In this document: in pieces, positions 10,030 to 21,348 of the stretch
Layout of the letters: each line of letters begins with the position of its first letter
Position numbering within the stretch: the first letter of the stretch is position 1
Source: Steinernema hermaphroditum
Lineage: Eukaryota; Nematoda; Chromadorea; Rhabditida; Steinernematidae
Assembly (NCBI GenBank): GCA_030435675.1
Contig: JAUCMV010000006.1
Coordinates: forward strand, 248,001 to 312,000
Reading direction: 5' to 3'
DNA length: 64,000 nucleotides
The notes under the pieces: generated by a model
What the model was told of the DNA's origin: nothing
Databases searched by the model: none
What the model saw: only the letters and a program-made list of their open reading frames with translations
Made by a program: the position numbers and the translations under genes

Positions 10030-13014
10030 CTAACGTTCTATTCTATCATAGGCGTCTGTCAGTATTCGCGTGATAACTCTCCTTAGTTCGCTGAGATTGG
10101 CTTCGCTGTCGGGCTCCGAATACATGGTCTTGAATATGTTGAATAGAAGGTGCTCTAAAATGAATATTTGCTGACGTTAAATAACAAGGAATCTTCTAAA
10201 TTCGAGTCATTTATCAATAGTACCTGTAACTTAGTGGTTGGTTTGCCTAGATAGTGTTCGGATCGTAATTAAAAAATTGTAATATTTGGCTATTTTCGGC
10301 ATGTTATTATGTAATAAAACTAGAATTGACCGATGTCTCTGACGTCGAATGTTAAGCATTTTGACCTTAGTCCATCTACGTGACCGTGTGGCCTAATGGA
10401 TAAGGCGTCGGACTTCGGATCCGAAAATTGCAGGTTCGAGTCCTGTCACGGTCGAAATTTTTCTTCGGTGCTAGATGTGTGCTTACTTCAACTACTATTA
10501 GAAAACACAATAAACTATCAAGGAGTCCATTTAGGTTTTGGTGAGGAACGGCCTTACTTAGCGGGTCTGCAGCTCTTCGTTGTGCACACTGATCGTTTGC
10601 AGATGATGAACTGATCGATTCCATGGACGAATTGCTCCGCACGATTGTGGAAACACTCTCCTGATCAGCTGGGAATTCGGGTAGTAAGTGACTAGAAGAC
10701 CGATCAATGCTTGCTTCCGAGCGGCTAGGCTCGTCAGAAACATCACGTTTGTTCCGATTAACTTGATCAAGTGCCAAATTTTGCGACGTTACATCAACGA
10801 CATCTTCATCAGGCTCGGAATCTAACGAAATTGTCGGGGACTCCTCTTGGCCTCCTTTCACATTCGTGTTCGTTCTATTTAGGAACGTTATCCTTCCAAC
10901 CCAATTCTGAGGGCATTGCTCATTCCAGTAGTTCACCCGTACACTCCTCCACGCATTGAACACGTCGATTTCGGCCACTGAAATAAAGCATCGGTGAGAA
11001 TGAAACAAAAAATATCTCCTAACCATATGGAATTCGTTCTTGAATCGATAGCGCGATGATTCTCCATGATGAACTCTGCGGTTCAATGAGATTCGCAACA
11101 CTGAGCGCATTTTCTAGCGCGTCCCCGTAGAAGTCAGATCTTTTCCCTATCTCCTCCAATATTACAGCGACCGCTTCGTTTCCAAAATTTCTTTCGAATT
11201 CGTCCATAAAACATGTCGACTTGTTTTGATGGCTGTGCGAAGTCGATGGTAGTTTTACTGCTGGTTCATAGTCGACTTCACAAGGGACGTCATGTTGTAT
11301 GGCGTTATCAACAGAGCCTTTTTTGGAGTTGCCGCGAGCACCTCGTTTTATCCGTTCAAGGAACTCGTTGAGATATGTGATTTTGTTTGCATATCTTCTA
11401 GAGGTATTATTACCGTATCTGGTTCGGATTGTGCGCCAAGCGTTGAGTACAGCAGCGTCGTCCACTAAAATAGTCAACAATTAATGATTGTTATCAGGAG
11501 ACTTGTTTAAATGGGGACCTAGGTACTCGAGTTTTTGCTTGTCTTTCAGTTCTCTCCCAAAAACTTCGATGTAGTGAGAAAATGTACATGACAAGTTATG
11601 GGAAAACCAGCCTAATCAAAGGCTGGCAACCTATTGGTGCAGCATTTTCCTAAGCGTTTTTATCGTGCAGTTCATTTCATAACCTGTGAACTTACCGTCA
11701 GGAAACGACTCTCGCATCCGCTGCATGATGCTACTCCAATCTCCTTGTAATGTTTGCGGAAGTTGTTGAGGATTCTTGAAGCGCCACATCGACTCCATGT
11801 AAAAAGATGGATAATCGCGAACGATGTTTATCAACAAATCGCATGCTTCTCTTCCGTGCACTGCGATTAGAGAACGGGATCGACGAGGTAACGACTGTGA
11901 TCGGTGATTCGAAAAAGTCTTTAGAAATTTTATATTCAAAGGAACAAAACCAACTGCACTTACAGGTTTACTAACGTTAAAATATCCCTGTAATCTAGAG
12001 TCCTCTGAATGGGCCTGAACAGAATAAGATACACATCACTCTCTAATATCGCCATGAACATACCATAGGGATGTCAGCCAAAAACGTGTCATTCACAATA
12101 GGTTGAGGTTCTTCGGCCTAAACAAGAAGTTTCGAACGGTTGAGGAAAGTATCGTATACTTGAAAATCGAAACACTGTTCCGTGATGCTTTGATCGGTTT
12201 TAATGTCGAACGACGGCTGTGAAATAGGCGAAGACGGTGGCGTCAGCTCAACCGATGAAACGGACGAAACGGACGAGGTTGATTCATATCCATCCAATGA
12301 GATTGTTTCTTTTGCTGTTTTCCTTCTCTTGTATGGCTGCTTGACGTCTTTTAGAAAAAACAAATGCTCTGTCCACCTCTCCGTGCAACTCTTCGTATTG
12401 TAGGTGGTCCGTAGGCGACTCCATGCTCTCCATACCAGTTCTTCAGTGACTGTAACAAGCGAAGGTGAAGTAATAGCAAAAATTTACCATTTCAAGCATA
12501 TAATACATAGAATACGGCTTGGAATACATTGCTCTCGTGATGGTTACTAGTTAGATTGCGTTGGAAAATTGCCATTCTCTCGAAAAATCAAGGTGATTAA
12601 CAATAGTTTCCGTAACCACATAAACAGAAACTGAAGTAAAAAATCGAATCAGAATCAGTTCCCTAAACTTCAACATCGGAACATGAACGATGGATGTTTC
12701 CTAAATAAATGCGCGAATCTATCACAACAACAAACGTTGTGAGAAGATGTCTGTTTTAGCTTTTTCGTTATCCTAATATCCTCTTAAGTTAGCCACATTT
12801 TAACCGTTCTCCGACACCTACTTCCATTGAACCGAGCCCTCAGAGACTCCATCAATCTCTGAAAGCATTTCATTGCTTCGCCAGACAGCTGTGTGTGACT
12901 TCGCTTAGTTCGACAGTTTTGTTGATACAGCGCTGGATATGATTTCATTTCGGCTAACATGAACACTATTGATCCTTCGCCATAGCAGGCGTACATCGAG
13001 CCTGCTGGCTTCAT
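10030..13014 (-). CDS. Three-MADF plus BESS-like protein (gene I)
   Basis: Eight exons keep one frame throughout: 13014-12822, 12449-12160, 12117-12064, 12014-11964, 11894-11696, 11464-11024, 10977-10558 and 10154-10030, giving about 590 residues. MADF 1 lies at about 1-100 (YGEGSIVFMLAEMKSYPALY, then ELVWRAWSRLRTTY). MADF 2 is at about 205-300 (REACDLLINIVRDYPSFY, then VLNAWRTIRTRY). MADF 3 is at about 360-445 (GNEAVAVILEEIGKRSDFY, then VFNAWRSVRVNY). Each is cut by a phase-1 intron before the xxAWRxxRxxY half. The exon 11464-11024 carries the end of domain 2, a linker and the start of domain 3. The last exon encodes a helical tail (HLLFNIFKTMYSEPDSEANL) of BESS type. The start ATG follows a TTGCAG acceptor by three bases, suggesting trans-splicing or a 5' UTR intron. 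Nuclear DNA binding is inferred from the family. A tRNA-Arg gene sits antisense in the last intron. Confidence 0.75.
10382..10454 (+). tRNA. tRNA-Arg (anticodon TCG)
   Basis: A 73-base cloverleaf. The acceptor stem pairs GACCGTG with CACGGTC, with G as discriminator. The D arm is GCCTAATGGATAAGGC, the anticodon stem is TCGGA/TCCGA with loop CTTCGGA (anticodon TCG, reading CGA), and the T arm is GCAGGTTCGAGTCCTGT. B-box GGTTCGAGTCC is intact. A short T run follows the 3' end and can stop RNA polymerase III. It lies in the intron 10155-10557 of gene I, on the opposite strand. It differs by one base, in the variable loop, from the tRNA at 33438. Confidence 0.96.
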
Positions 13015-13940
13015 AACCTGCAATAAGATAAAGTGAGACAAACACCGATGGCGATCGATTGTGATCGTCGCGCAGATCGCAAAGCATCTATTGCGAACGA
13101 ATCGATACGACGGAAGCAGCGCTTTGATCAATGCGATTTGAATGAGAACCGGTAATGGAAACTTGTTTTCCTGGGTTCACAAATCGATTATTTGCTACTT
13201 TCCATGTGAGAACTGGTAAATATGTGATTGTTTTTAAATCATGTTTTTCGCAAAAACATCATGAGGATAACAGCACGGTCCTAATATATGAATGAACAAT
13301 TAAATCAAGGTGCCTGTGGCATTTTGCGGGCAGAGGGGCGTTATAGAATAAAATGTTGCAACAGCCTAATCCGATGGACTGTGGCACCATAACATTTCTG
13401 AAATTTGGAATATAATGGCATAGTCGTTCCTTTGTGTCGATGAGGATCGATAGGGTCGTCCACTCGCTCTGTGTAAAATGCGATGAATGAGTTGAGTGAG
13501 CTGTCGCTCTCTGATGCCGTTGGTGGCGCAATGATCGTTCCGGCTACCAGAAGGCATGGAACACCAGGGAGCCGTAGTTCCGATGGTTTGTCAAGACGAC
13601 TTTTGCGGCCGCTTGACGTATAGGTCTGGCTGTGGGGTAGTAGATCTGATATGTAACTTGACTTCCAGCTAGCGTCAATTAATCAAAACTTTTTTAACTT
13701 TGTGGAAACTTCTATAAGTTATAATCCATTCTTTTAAGAGCATAACTGTCCAAAAGAAGATTGGACTGAGGCCTTATTTTATTGTCCAAGAGCTGTAAGA
13801 GATGTGAAAGCGCCAGTCACCGCTGAACACATCGAACACATTGTTTGGGTGTTGAGGTATAAAAGTCAAGACCTTTCCACAACCAGTTTTTATTCGACAT
13901 TTAACGGATATGCGTCGGATGAAAACGCTTCAGCTCCGGT
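13015..13940. other. Intergenic DNA between genes H and I
   Basis: No gene is supported. A block near 13536-13586 (TTCCGGCTACCAGAAGGCAT and following bases, ending in GGAGCCGTAGTTCC) resembles 14916-14965 inside gene H, so a dispersed repeat is probably present. The region should hold the promoter or outron of gene I and the 3' flank of gene H. Confidence 0.4.
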
Positions 13941-15525
13941 TTATTCACAGTTTTCAATTTTGTTAATCACTTTCATGCACTGCCTTCGGAGATCGTTCAA
14001 ATTCCGCGCAGCTGCTTTCTTTGCCCTGATCTTTTTCCAAACCATCTCAAGACAGTACCCTAAAATTAACTCAACTTCTAAATGCTTTTTACGAAAATGT
14101 ACTTACGGAAATGTGTATGATCAGCTGGCGCTTCGTAAGTAAAGTTTCCAAACAAATAGCTTGGCGGCATTGTTGAGAGCGAGTACGGTGTATTTATAAC
14201 GGGGTCAACAGCAATGGAATGTTCCCGGAACGGTGTTGGTGACTGGATCTGGTTTACCACTGAGAGACTTTCGGCAGAGGAGCTGTGTGGCGGATAGTAA
14301 TTATATTGTTCCTCGTTTGACTGATTGTTTATGGATTGTTCTGGTGTAGGAGCACTAATCGTTGGCGGACGCCCTTTTCGTTTTGCTTGTTTCCGTGGAC
14401 CAAGAATGTCGTCCAAATCAGGAAATCTCCCGCTCAAGCCACTCAGAGTGTTTCTATGCTGGTACATGACGCAGTACCACGAGCGCCAAGCCATTCTAGA
14501 ATCGACTGAAACGAGTAGCATGTCAAAATGGCTTTTTTGCAAAACACTTTTATAAAAATAAACAGTAGCCTATGGAGACTAACAACATGTAGACGAGATA
14601 ATGAGGCACAGTGTGAGGCACACATATAAGTGTTAAAAGCCTTCGGAAACCAGATTACGCCAAGATTACCCCTCTAACAGCTAATTATTGAAAATCGTAC
14701 CCTACTCATTACTGTACCACCTGACCCTTATCGATATCCACACTACTTACCAAGGACAAAATCTGATAGTGGCGTGCTCACTCTCATCATTTACACTGCT
14801 TTAGTAAATTGTGTACTTTAACAAGGACTCGTGTCGCGGTGGCGAGTGGTCGGTCCTCCGGTCACTCTCTTAGTGTCTGGTTAATCAGATGGCAAACCCC
14901 GTGGCAGTTGTGACTGTTCCGGCCTCCAGAGGGAATTGGGACACCCGGAAGCCGTAGTCCCACTACCGCTGACAACAAGATGTCCTACCCCAGGAATCCG
15001 ACGCCCAATGCTGCGTGAGATATCATCCCGAAGGTCGCCGACGCTCTGAGGACCAGCGATGACGCAACTCCCGGTTCACGGACCATCAGCTGCAAGCTCA
15101 GAAGCGTCCGCTGTGCCGCAAACGATATTCCGCTGCCGCAGCTGAAGATTTGCCGATTCCCGGATGCCCCGTGAAGTGCGCCGTCTACGACCGGTTCGAC
15201 ATCTACGCCGCGCCAGAGATGAAGTCGTCTGCCAGACATCCTCTGTTTGTCTATTTTCGGTGTCGCCCAAGGCGTAGTGCCTTTGATTCGCGAAATAAAG
15301 TCAAAAGTAAAGTCAAGTACTTTAACAAGAAAGAGATTGTCCTAGTACAACTAACTCACCCTCAGGGAACTTTTCGTGAACGGCGCTTATCACGGCATCC
15401 CATTCACTTTCGGGGACGTCTTTGCGTTTCAGCACACCATGCAGTGCAGGCCGCTTCTTTATTTCTCTAATGAGTAACTCCATTGCAGGAGGTTTGGATT
15501 TTGTTAATAGTACGTTGTAGACCAT
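13941..15525 (-). CDS. Single-MADF plus BESS-like protein (gene H)
   Basis: Three exons, 15525-15360, 14505-14107 and 14059-13941, give 227 residues in one frame. Residues 13-55 are the first half of a MADF domain (AMELLIREIKKRPALHG, then SEWDAVISAVHEKFPEG). Residues 56 to about 95 are the second half (RMAWRSWYCVMYQHRN). A Ser/Pro-rich linker follows, and residues 188-227 form a BESS-like helical tail (CLEMVWKKIRAKKAAARNL). Both introns are phase 1, as in the sister genes. The RSWYC motif links it most closely to gene A. The start follows a GTTTCAG acceptor by about 20 bases, so trans-splicing is likely. It is the simplest gene of the array and perhaps shows the basic unit from which the longer ones grew; that is inference. 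The 853-base first intron contains repeat-like DNA. Confidence 0.75.
14916..14965. repeat. Copy of a dispersed repeat shared with 13536-13586
   Basis: The block TTCCGGCCTCCAGAGGGAAT with the downstream GGAAGCCGTAGTCCC matches, with scattered differences, a block near 13536. It lies in the first intron of gene H. Element ends and class cannot be told from two copies. Confidence 0.35.
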
Positions 15526-17443
15526 TGCTATAGGACTACAATGAACGGCTGAAACGAACTGCAAGCAAAAGTCAAACGAAGGGTGAAACGCGCGTGCACG
15601 ATATCGATTGCTGCAACGGCTGGCATACGGGGTGTGTGCACAGCAATGCCTGGAAAAACGGGCAGCGTTCCAACAATGCACACTTAAAAAGATGGAACGA
15701 TATCGGAACGTCTGATGCACATGCGCTAAATAGGACATTGAACGCAAAGAATGATCGAGAGAGATGCACAGTGGTGAAAATGTGCATTATGAAAATATGG
15801 CACTTGAAAATATACGTTGGCCAAGCAGCAGAAAATATACGATATGATTGTCGTTCAACAAAATGTTGATAATCTAATACGTTCAAAAAACATCTAGAGG
15901 ATTGTTGGGCGTTCGAACGAATGCAAACATTGCGGTGCAAGAATGAGAACGGCGTGCTACTTGACTGTTTGACAGCCAGCCATCCTTGAAAGACATGTGA
16001 TTTGCTTTTATCAGACTATCTGCAATGAATAAGTTTACAATTGCGTCCACAAATCAAATGGATCCCTTTGACAGAAATGCTTTGATGGAGCATAGTCAAA
16101 AATGATGGAGCATAGTCATAAAGACAGTCAAAGGAAAAGAACAGTGACAGTATCAAAATACATATTCATTTACCCTTGAATCAATGGCATTCACCATCCA
16201 AGATATCACATAATGCACTACGAAGAATCGTAGAGCACCATAGTCATTGCTGCTCTTCCTTCTTTAGCGCAGCGCACGACGTCGGAGTCGAAGGGAGTGC
16301 CCATCTTACGTTCCACGTCGTAAACTTCTTTAAGATTAAATAAAGGAAAAAGATAATGCATGAGCATAGTCACCGAAATCAGGCGTGCTAGTCACCTTCA
16401 CCTACTGGCAAAAACACCCGCGGTTGGCTTCACACTGGCAGCAGATGTAGTCAAGCAACAGCTGGTGGAAAGTGGATGAGCTATAATGAATCCATGGCAA
16501 GTACATTTATAATGTCATTTATACGGATTTTTTATGGGATTGCATGTAAACACGTGGGCAAGATGCTTCCAACAATGGTGGTTGCACTAACGGAATGAAA
16601 TGTTTACTGCGAAATTTATAAAACCCGCGAGCACAGATACCGTATCGTGTAGTATTTACAAAGCTTGTAGCCGCAGTCCAAAAAAAGGTTAGAGTTGTCC
16701 TATAGTAAAAACGTTGGAATAAAAACAGAGTAACTTGCTGTTCGATATCCAGTAGAGGGACAGAAGCTGATATAAAATAACACAACATTGGTTTTGATAT
16801 GGCAATTAATCGGAGAGAAAAGTACTCTAGTAAGTAAACATGAATGAAAGAGTGGTGTAAACAGAGGCTGATTTCCTGATTCCAATCGAAGTCAATTTTT
16901 TTTGCGTTAGCGCTTCATGTTTTTTGCGCTTTGCGCTTCATATTATCACACTGATGCATATCGAATATCGTATAATTTGAACGACCACTTCGTCTATTGC
17001 ACCTTGCGGCCGCGCCTCCGACGGATACAGTCCAAGCTGACAACAGGCACTTCTCCTCTCCAATACTTGCGCAGAAGGAACGCTTATCGCTCTGCTTGGA
17101 CACCGTCTTCATTCGAACTCAGAAGAACATCAACGTCAACAGTGTAATTTTATCTTTCTTGTGCTTGTGTAAGACGATTGTCAAGGCAAAAGCCATTGAT
17201 ACGAGAAGGTAAACTCGCATAACCATATTCTTGCCTTAAAGACATCATTTACACCTAAGGTCGCCTGTTTTATACGTGAAGTGTTTCTCCTGAATTTATC
17301 TTCTGTCTTTGCAAGAATCTCTTCGTGTGGTACTGTAATTATTTCAAGGATAAAAGAAACGTATTCTTATACTTATTTATTACTAAAAAGTTAAAAAAAG
17401 GGCGAGTGTTGTAAAAGAGGGAGTTTTTTTGATTCTACTATTT
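15526..17443. other. Intergenic DNA between genes A and H
   Basis: About 1.9 kb without a supported gene. A word ATGGAGCATAGTCA is repeated at about 16086 and 16104. The right part should be the 3' flank of gene A and the left part the upstream region of gene H. Confidence 0.4.
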
Positions 17444-19755
17444 TCACATTTCAGCAAAGGTCTCATTCAATTTCTTCATGATTCCTTTCTTCAAAATACT
17501 CAGATGCTTCTTTTTGTTGTCCATTTTCTCGAGGTCGTTCCACAGGGATTTCAAGTTTGAACCTGCAATGGTGTTATCGCTATTGGTAATATGTTAGCGT
17601 GTTACTTACGAAAAGAATCGTGACCAGTAGTGCTGACGGCAGCAGCAGTGGCAGCATCATTGAGCTTGTTTACAACGGGCTTGACATCGTCGTCATCATC
17701 GAGAGTGATTGGAACCGGCTCAGGTTTGGGAATTTTCAGGGAGTTCGCTAGAATGGAGCCAGGTTTCGCCGTCGAGAGGACCTTGGCCGGCGCTCTGATC
17801 CATCGGATTCCACTCCGGAGTGGGCCTTGGGGTAGGATAGTGGAACTGGGTGGATTTCTGGATAGGATTGAGGCGATGGTGTTGCTTGAGGTAGAAGCTC
17901 CTGGTTGAGAAGGGTTGATTCGCCGGATAATAGTTGTTGATCCAGTCGAAGAGGTATTGTTAGAATTGGGGGGCCTTGAATAAAGTCTGATGACTTTTGG
18001 AGCTGTCGCTGGAGCTGGAGCAGGCTTGGGTGCAGAGGCCGGGGCACCAATGATGTGACTGTACTGGGCTACCCTTTCTATGACCTCATTAGATCCACTG
18101 GTTTCCACAGAGTCCAAGAAGGAGTCGTCATCGAAAGGCTCGTTGAGCGAATCTCCAAAACCACCTGCATAGTCGTTGGAAAAACTCGGATACTCCTCAG
18201 TGCTGTAGCGGATGGGATCTTCCGAAAAGTCGTCGTTAATGTCTGCTGTGTAATTCTGAGCATAGTCGTCATAGGAACCATAGTCGGAGTCGGCAAAAGC
18301 GGTTGAATCGAGGAGATTGCCATGTTCGTCGGCGTACTTAATGATTCTGGGATCTTTCGGTGGACAGTATTTTCGCTGCAGCTCTTGAAGTGGGTTGCCT
18401 CCGGTGAATTTGTGGACCTTGGGACCACCGGGACGAGTGCGCACCGACTCGTGCTTAGCGGGAGCCGAGTCAACGAAACGCATCCTATCCTTCCATTTTT
18501 GGGAACACGAGTTACGGTGGTAGTTGTAGCGGAAGCAGTACCACGAACGCCAAGCCTCTTTATCCGTAACTAAAATAGAAAATATTTCCAACTTATCGTG
18601 TGGCTTGGTGCCTTACCTCCTTGATACTGCTTTTGCACGGCTTCCAGTACCTTTCCCCAAGCTATGCTGTCTCTGTAAGGCTTCGAGGTCAATGGATAGA
18701 GAGACGGATGCTTCTTTATCTCGTCGATAAGAAATTCCATCGCGTCGTCTCCATATTTCCTCAGCAAGCAGTGAGAGTTCACCATTTGTGGATTCCTTTT
18801 CGGTGCCCCGAACTTCGCCTTCCTAGGCTGATCGAAACAGTCCTCTTCGGCCGGATATGGCGCCGGCGATCCCTCGTCTTCGAACTCATCTTCGTCGTCG
18901 TCAAGAGAAAAAAGCGAACGAGGCATATCATCTTCTTCTTTTATTCGCGGTCGTTTTCTTTTCTTTGATAACGTTGGGGAGCCTCGTTCTTCTGGCGGTA
19001 AAGTGTCCACAAACGCCATCCTCTCCTTCCATTTTTGAGAGCAGGACTCGCGTTGATAATTGTAACGGAAGCAATACCACGATCGCCATGCTTCTTTGTC
19101 GGTTACTGAAATTGCAAGGCTCATGAAAAGTGTGTACTTTGGCAATAACTTGACTTATTACAAATCCGTTTTCATGAAACACTATAACAACCCAGTAAAA
19201 AGATCAGTATAGCAATAATTGGAATTTAATTGAAGTCCATTCAAGCGGTTCACGCGAGACAATCACCAAAGTCAGCGTAAAATTCGGGCCATCGAAAAGG
19301 CGAAACCAGGGTATATGGAATATGCAAATATTTAGGAAAGCTAACATTTTTTGTGCAGTAATCACAATCGCCGAAGAAGTTTTGAAAAAAGGAAGACATT
19401 CAATAAGAAGAGTAAATCAAAAATCACACAAACTTGGCGATAAGCCGAACTTATGATAATTGAGAATCGTCTTGGTCCGCTTTTTATTATTATACATCAA
19501 AACACATTGGTAGCTTGTTAAATAAGCTCAAAGAAGCAAAAGCGGTACGACAAAAAGCAAACCCTTTCAACGTAAACATAATACAATAAAAAACTCACCT
19601 CCAGGGTATTTCTTCTGCAGCTTCTCTAACACTTTTCCCCAGGCGACGCTATCACGATAAGGCTTTGCGCACAGTGGATAGAGCGAAGTGTGCTTCTCTA
19701 CCTCTTGAAGCAGCAATTCCATCGCCTTTTCGCCATACTGTCGCAGGATGCACAT
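17444..19755 (-). CDS. Two-MADF plus BESS-like protein (gene A)
   Basis: Four exons, 19755-19599, 19105-18617, 18569-17610 and 17562-17444, keep one frame and give 574 residues. MADF 1 spans about 1-85 (YGEKAMELLLQEVEKHTSLY, then DKEAWRSWYCFRYNYQ). MADF 2 spans about 165-250 (YGDDAMEFLIDEIKKHPSLY, then DKEAWRSWYCFRYNYH). The two domains are nearly the same in both halves, so this is a recent internal duplication of the exon that carries second half, linker and first half. A 280-residue acidic, Asp/Tyr- then Pro/Ala/Ser-rich linker follows. Residues 536-574 are the BESS-like tail (NLKSLWNDLEKMDNKKKHL). All introns are phase 1. The start ATG (MCILRQYGEKAM) puts the MADF domain at the extreme N-terminus. 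A DNA-binding nuclear role is inferred from the family. Confidence 0.8.
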
Positions 19756-19826
19756 ATCGCGAGTTGATTTCTGGACAGATTGCAGAGTATTTCGGGGTGC
19801 AGAACAGGACCTGTGCTGGCCGACAA

Positions 19827-20035
19827 CAACGGCGCGACCGATCGATCGGAGCGCAACGCGATGAATGAGCTGAGCGCGCGTCGCGGCGCTGTTATAGGTG
19901 CGGAGGCGCAAAGCGATGCCGACGGTCGGTGTAGGACGTTTTTGCGCTTCGAACGAACGAGCGCAATGGCGCGACAGCGCGGCTTCGTGCGCCCAGCGCC
20001 CTGGGAATTCTCGTTGGTTCGGACGACGCGCCGAG
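19827..20035. repeat. Direct repeat, copy 1, upstream of gene A
   Basis: It shares with 20898-21092 the words ATGAATGAGCTGAG, TGTAGGACGTTTTTGCGCTT and TGCGCCCAGCGC in the same order and orientation. The copies differ by substitutions and small gaps. The function is unknown; copy 1 lies within 300 bases of the gene A start codon. Confidence 0.65.
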
Positions 20036-20144
20036 ACATCAACCTTCAAATTGGGAAAGAAATAAAAAGAAAAAGAAAGTTCAGCATGATGATAAGATTC
20101 AATGTGGATTACGAATTCATTTACAAATTTATTTACGATATCTA

Positions 20145-20259
20145 AAGGCCCGGTTATAGTAGCGGAAACAATTTCCGAATTTTGCTTGAAAACTGTTTCC
20201 GGGACGCGAAAACGGTTTCCAGGGAGCGGAAATTGTTTCCGCTACTATAACCGGGCCTT
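20145..20259. mobile_element. Short MITE with perfect 33-base inverted ends
   Basis: The arms at 20145-20177 and 20227-20259 are perfect reverse complements over 33 bases, beginning AAGGCCCGGTTATAGTAGCG. The 49-base middle repeats GTTTCC and CGGAAA words. Its 115-base length, lack of coding and perfect arms fit a recently inserted miniature inverted-repeat element or foldback element. No clear target duplication longer than two or three bases is seen. Confidence 0.65.
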
Positions 20260-20897
20260 AGCATTTCACATGTTGTCGCACCCCATATGTAACCGACATC
20301 TCTGGGTTCTTATCGCCCACGGTGTTTCCTTCTTCTGCTGCCTAGTTTCTTCGTGCATCGTCTTCTGGTAGCCACTTCGTCGATGTCCTTCACCTTGGTC
20401 ACGCCTCGGACTCATTCATTTGTCTTCCTGTCTATTAGACGCAGTCCAGCCATTCGGCTCTCCATCCGTCGTTGAGCGGTCGAGAGCTTCTTTCGCGCTG
20501 ACTTCGTTAGTGACCAAGTTTCTGATCCTTAGAACATGTCAAGGAGAACGGATTGGTCGGAGATTAGCGCTGTATCTTACGAAGAACAGGAAGGATTTTC
20601 AGTCAGAAGAGCTGTTAAGCCAGTAGTCGCTAGGAACTGCGCATCACCTATAGGGGCGATTGAAGATAACACGCAGTCATCAGTGGAGGAAGAAGAGAAG
20701 AAAAGCGAGTCACATGCGCAAGCAGCGGACATCGCGCACCTTTCGCTCTCGGTTGCTGCGGATCGGACCGATGGTTTCGAGCGCCCACCCACGCACGTCT
20801 TTATTTACAAATTTTTTTTATTCAGCATAGATTGCTGACCACAGAAACCAAATTGATAGCTTAGTAAAAGGAAGTGAAGTGAAGCAGAGTGAAGCTT

Positions 20898-21092
20898 ACA
20901 ACGGCGCGACGATGAATGAATGCGCGATGAATGAGCTGAGTGCGCGTAGCCGAGGTGCTATAGTCGGTGCAGAATCGCAAAACGATGCCGACGATCAGTG
21001 TAGGACGTTTTTGCGCTTCAAACGCACGAGCGCAATGGGCTTTGTGCGCCCAGCGCTCTGGAAATTCTCGTCGGTTTGGACGACGTCCAAAT
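20898..21092. repeat. Direct repeat, copy 2
   Basis: Diverged second copy of 19827-20035, in the same orientation, about 1.07 kb to the right and close to the 3' end of the next minus-strand gene. The repeated segment is rich in GCGC and TGCGC words. Confidence 0.65.
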
Positions 21093-21348
21093 TTGCAGAA
21101 AGTGAAGATCGAGACGTCGAGAAATCAAAATCGGGAAAAATCAATCATACATTTACGCACGCCAGTGGTGAAGTCGCCTGCAAAGATACATCCTCTGTTT
21201 GTGTATTTTCGACGTAATGGAAGGCGATTCATGAAATAAAGTTGTGGAAGTTCGTATATTTATTTAACAGCACATGAGGATCATTGGATAATACCGGTAC
21301 ATAACATCTATTGGCTCTCTGGGTTATAGAATTTTTATGAGCTGTGAA

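Larger units (their letters stand above)
19756..21348. other. Intergenic DNA with a local duplication and a MITE
   Basis: No coding gene is supported. The stretch holds two diverged copies of a roughly 200-base block (19827-20035 and 20898-21092) and a MITE-like palindrome (20145-20259). The block nearest 19755 abuts the start of gene A, so it may carry promoter sequence. Confidence 0.5.

Noticed and set aside
17630..18573. Plus-strand open frames opposite gene A (for example 17630-17908, 18055-18306)
   Set aside because: They are shadows of the long acidic and Pro/Ala-rich coding exon on the minus strand and show no independent features.
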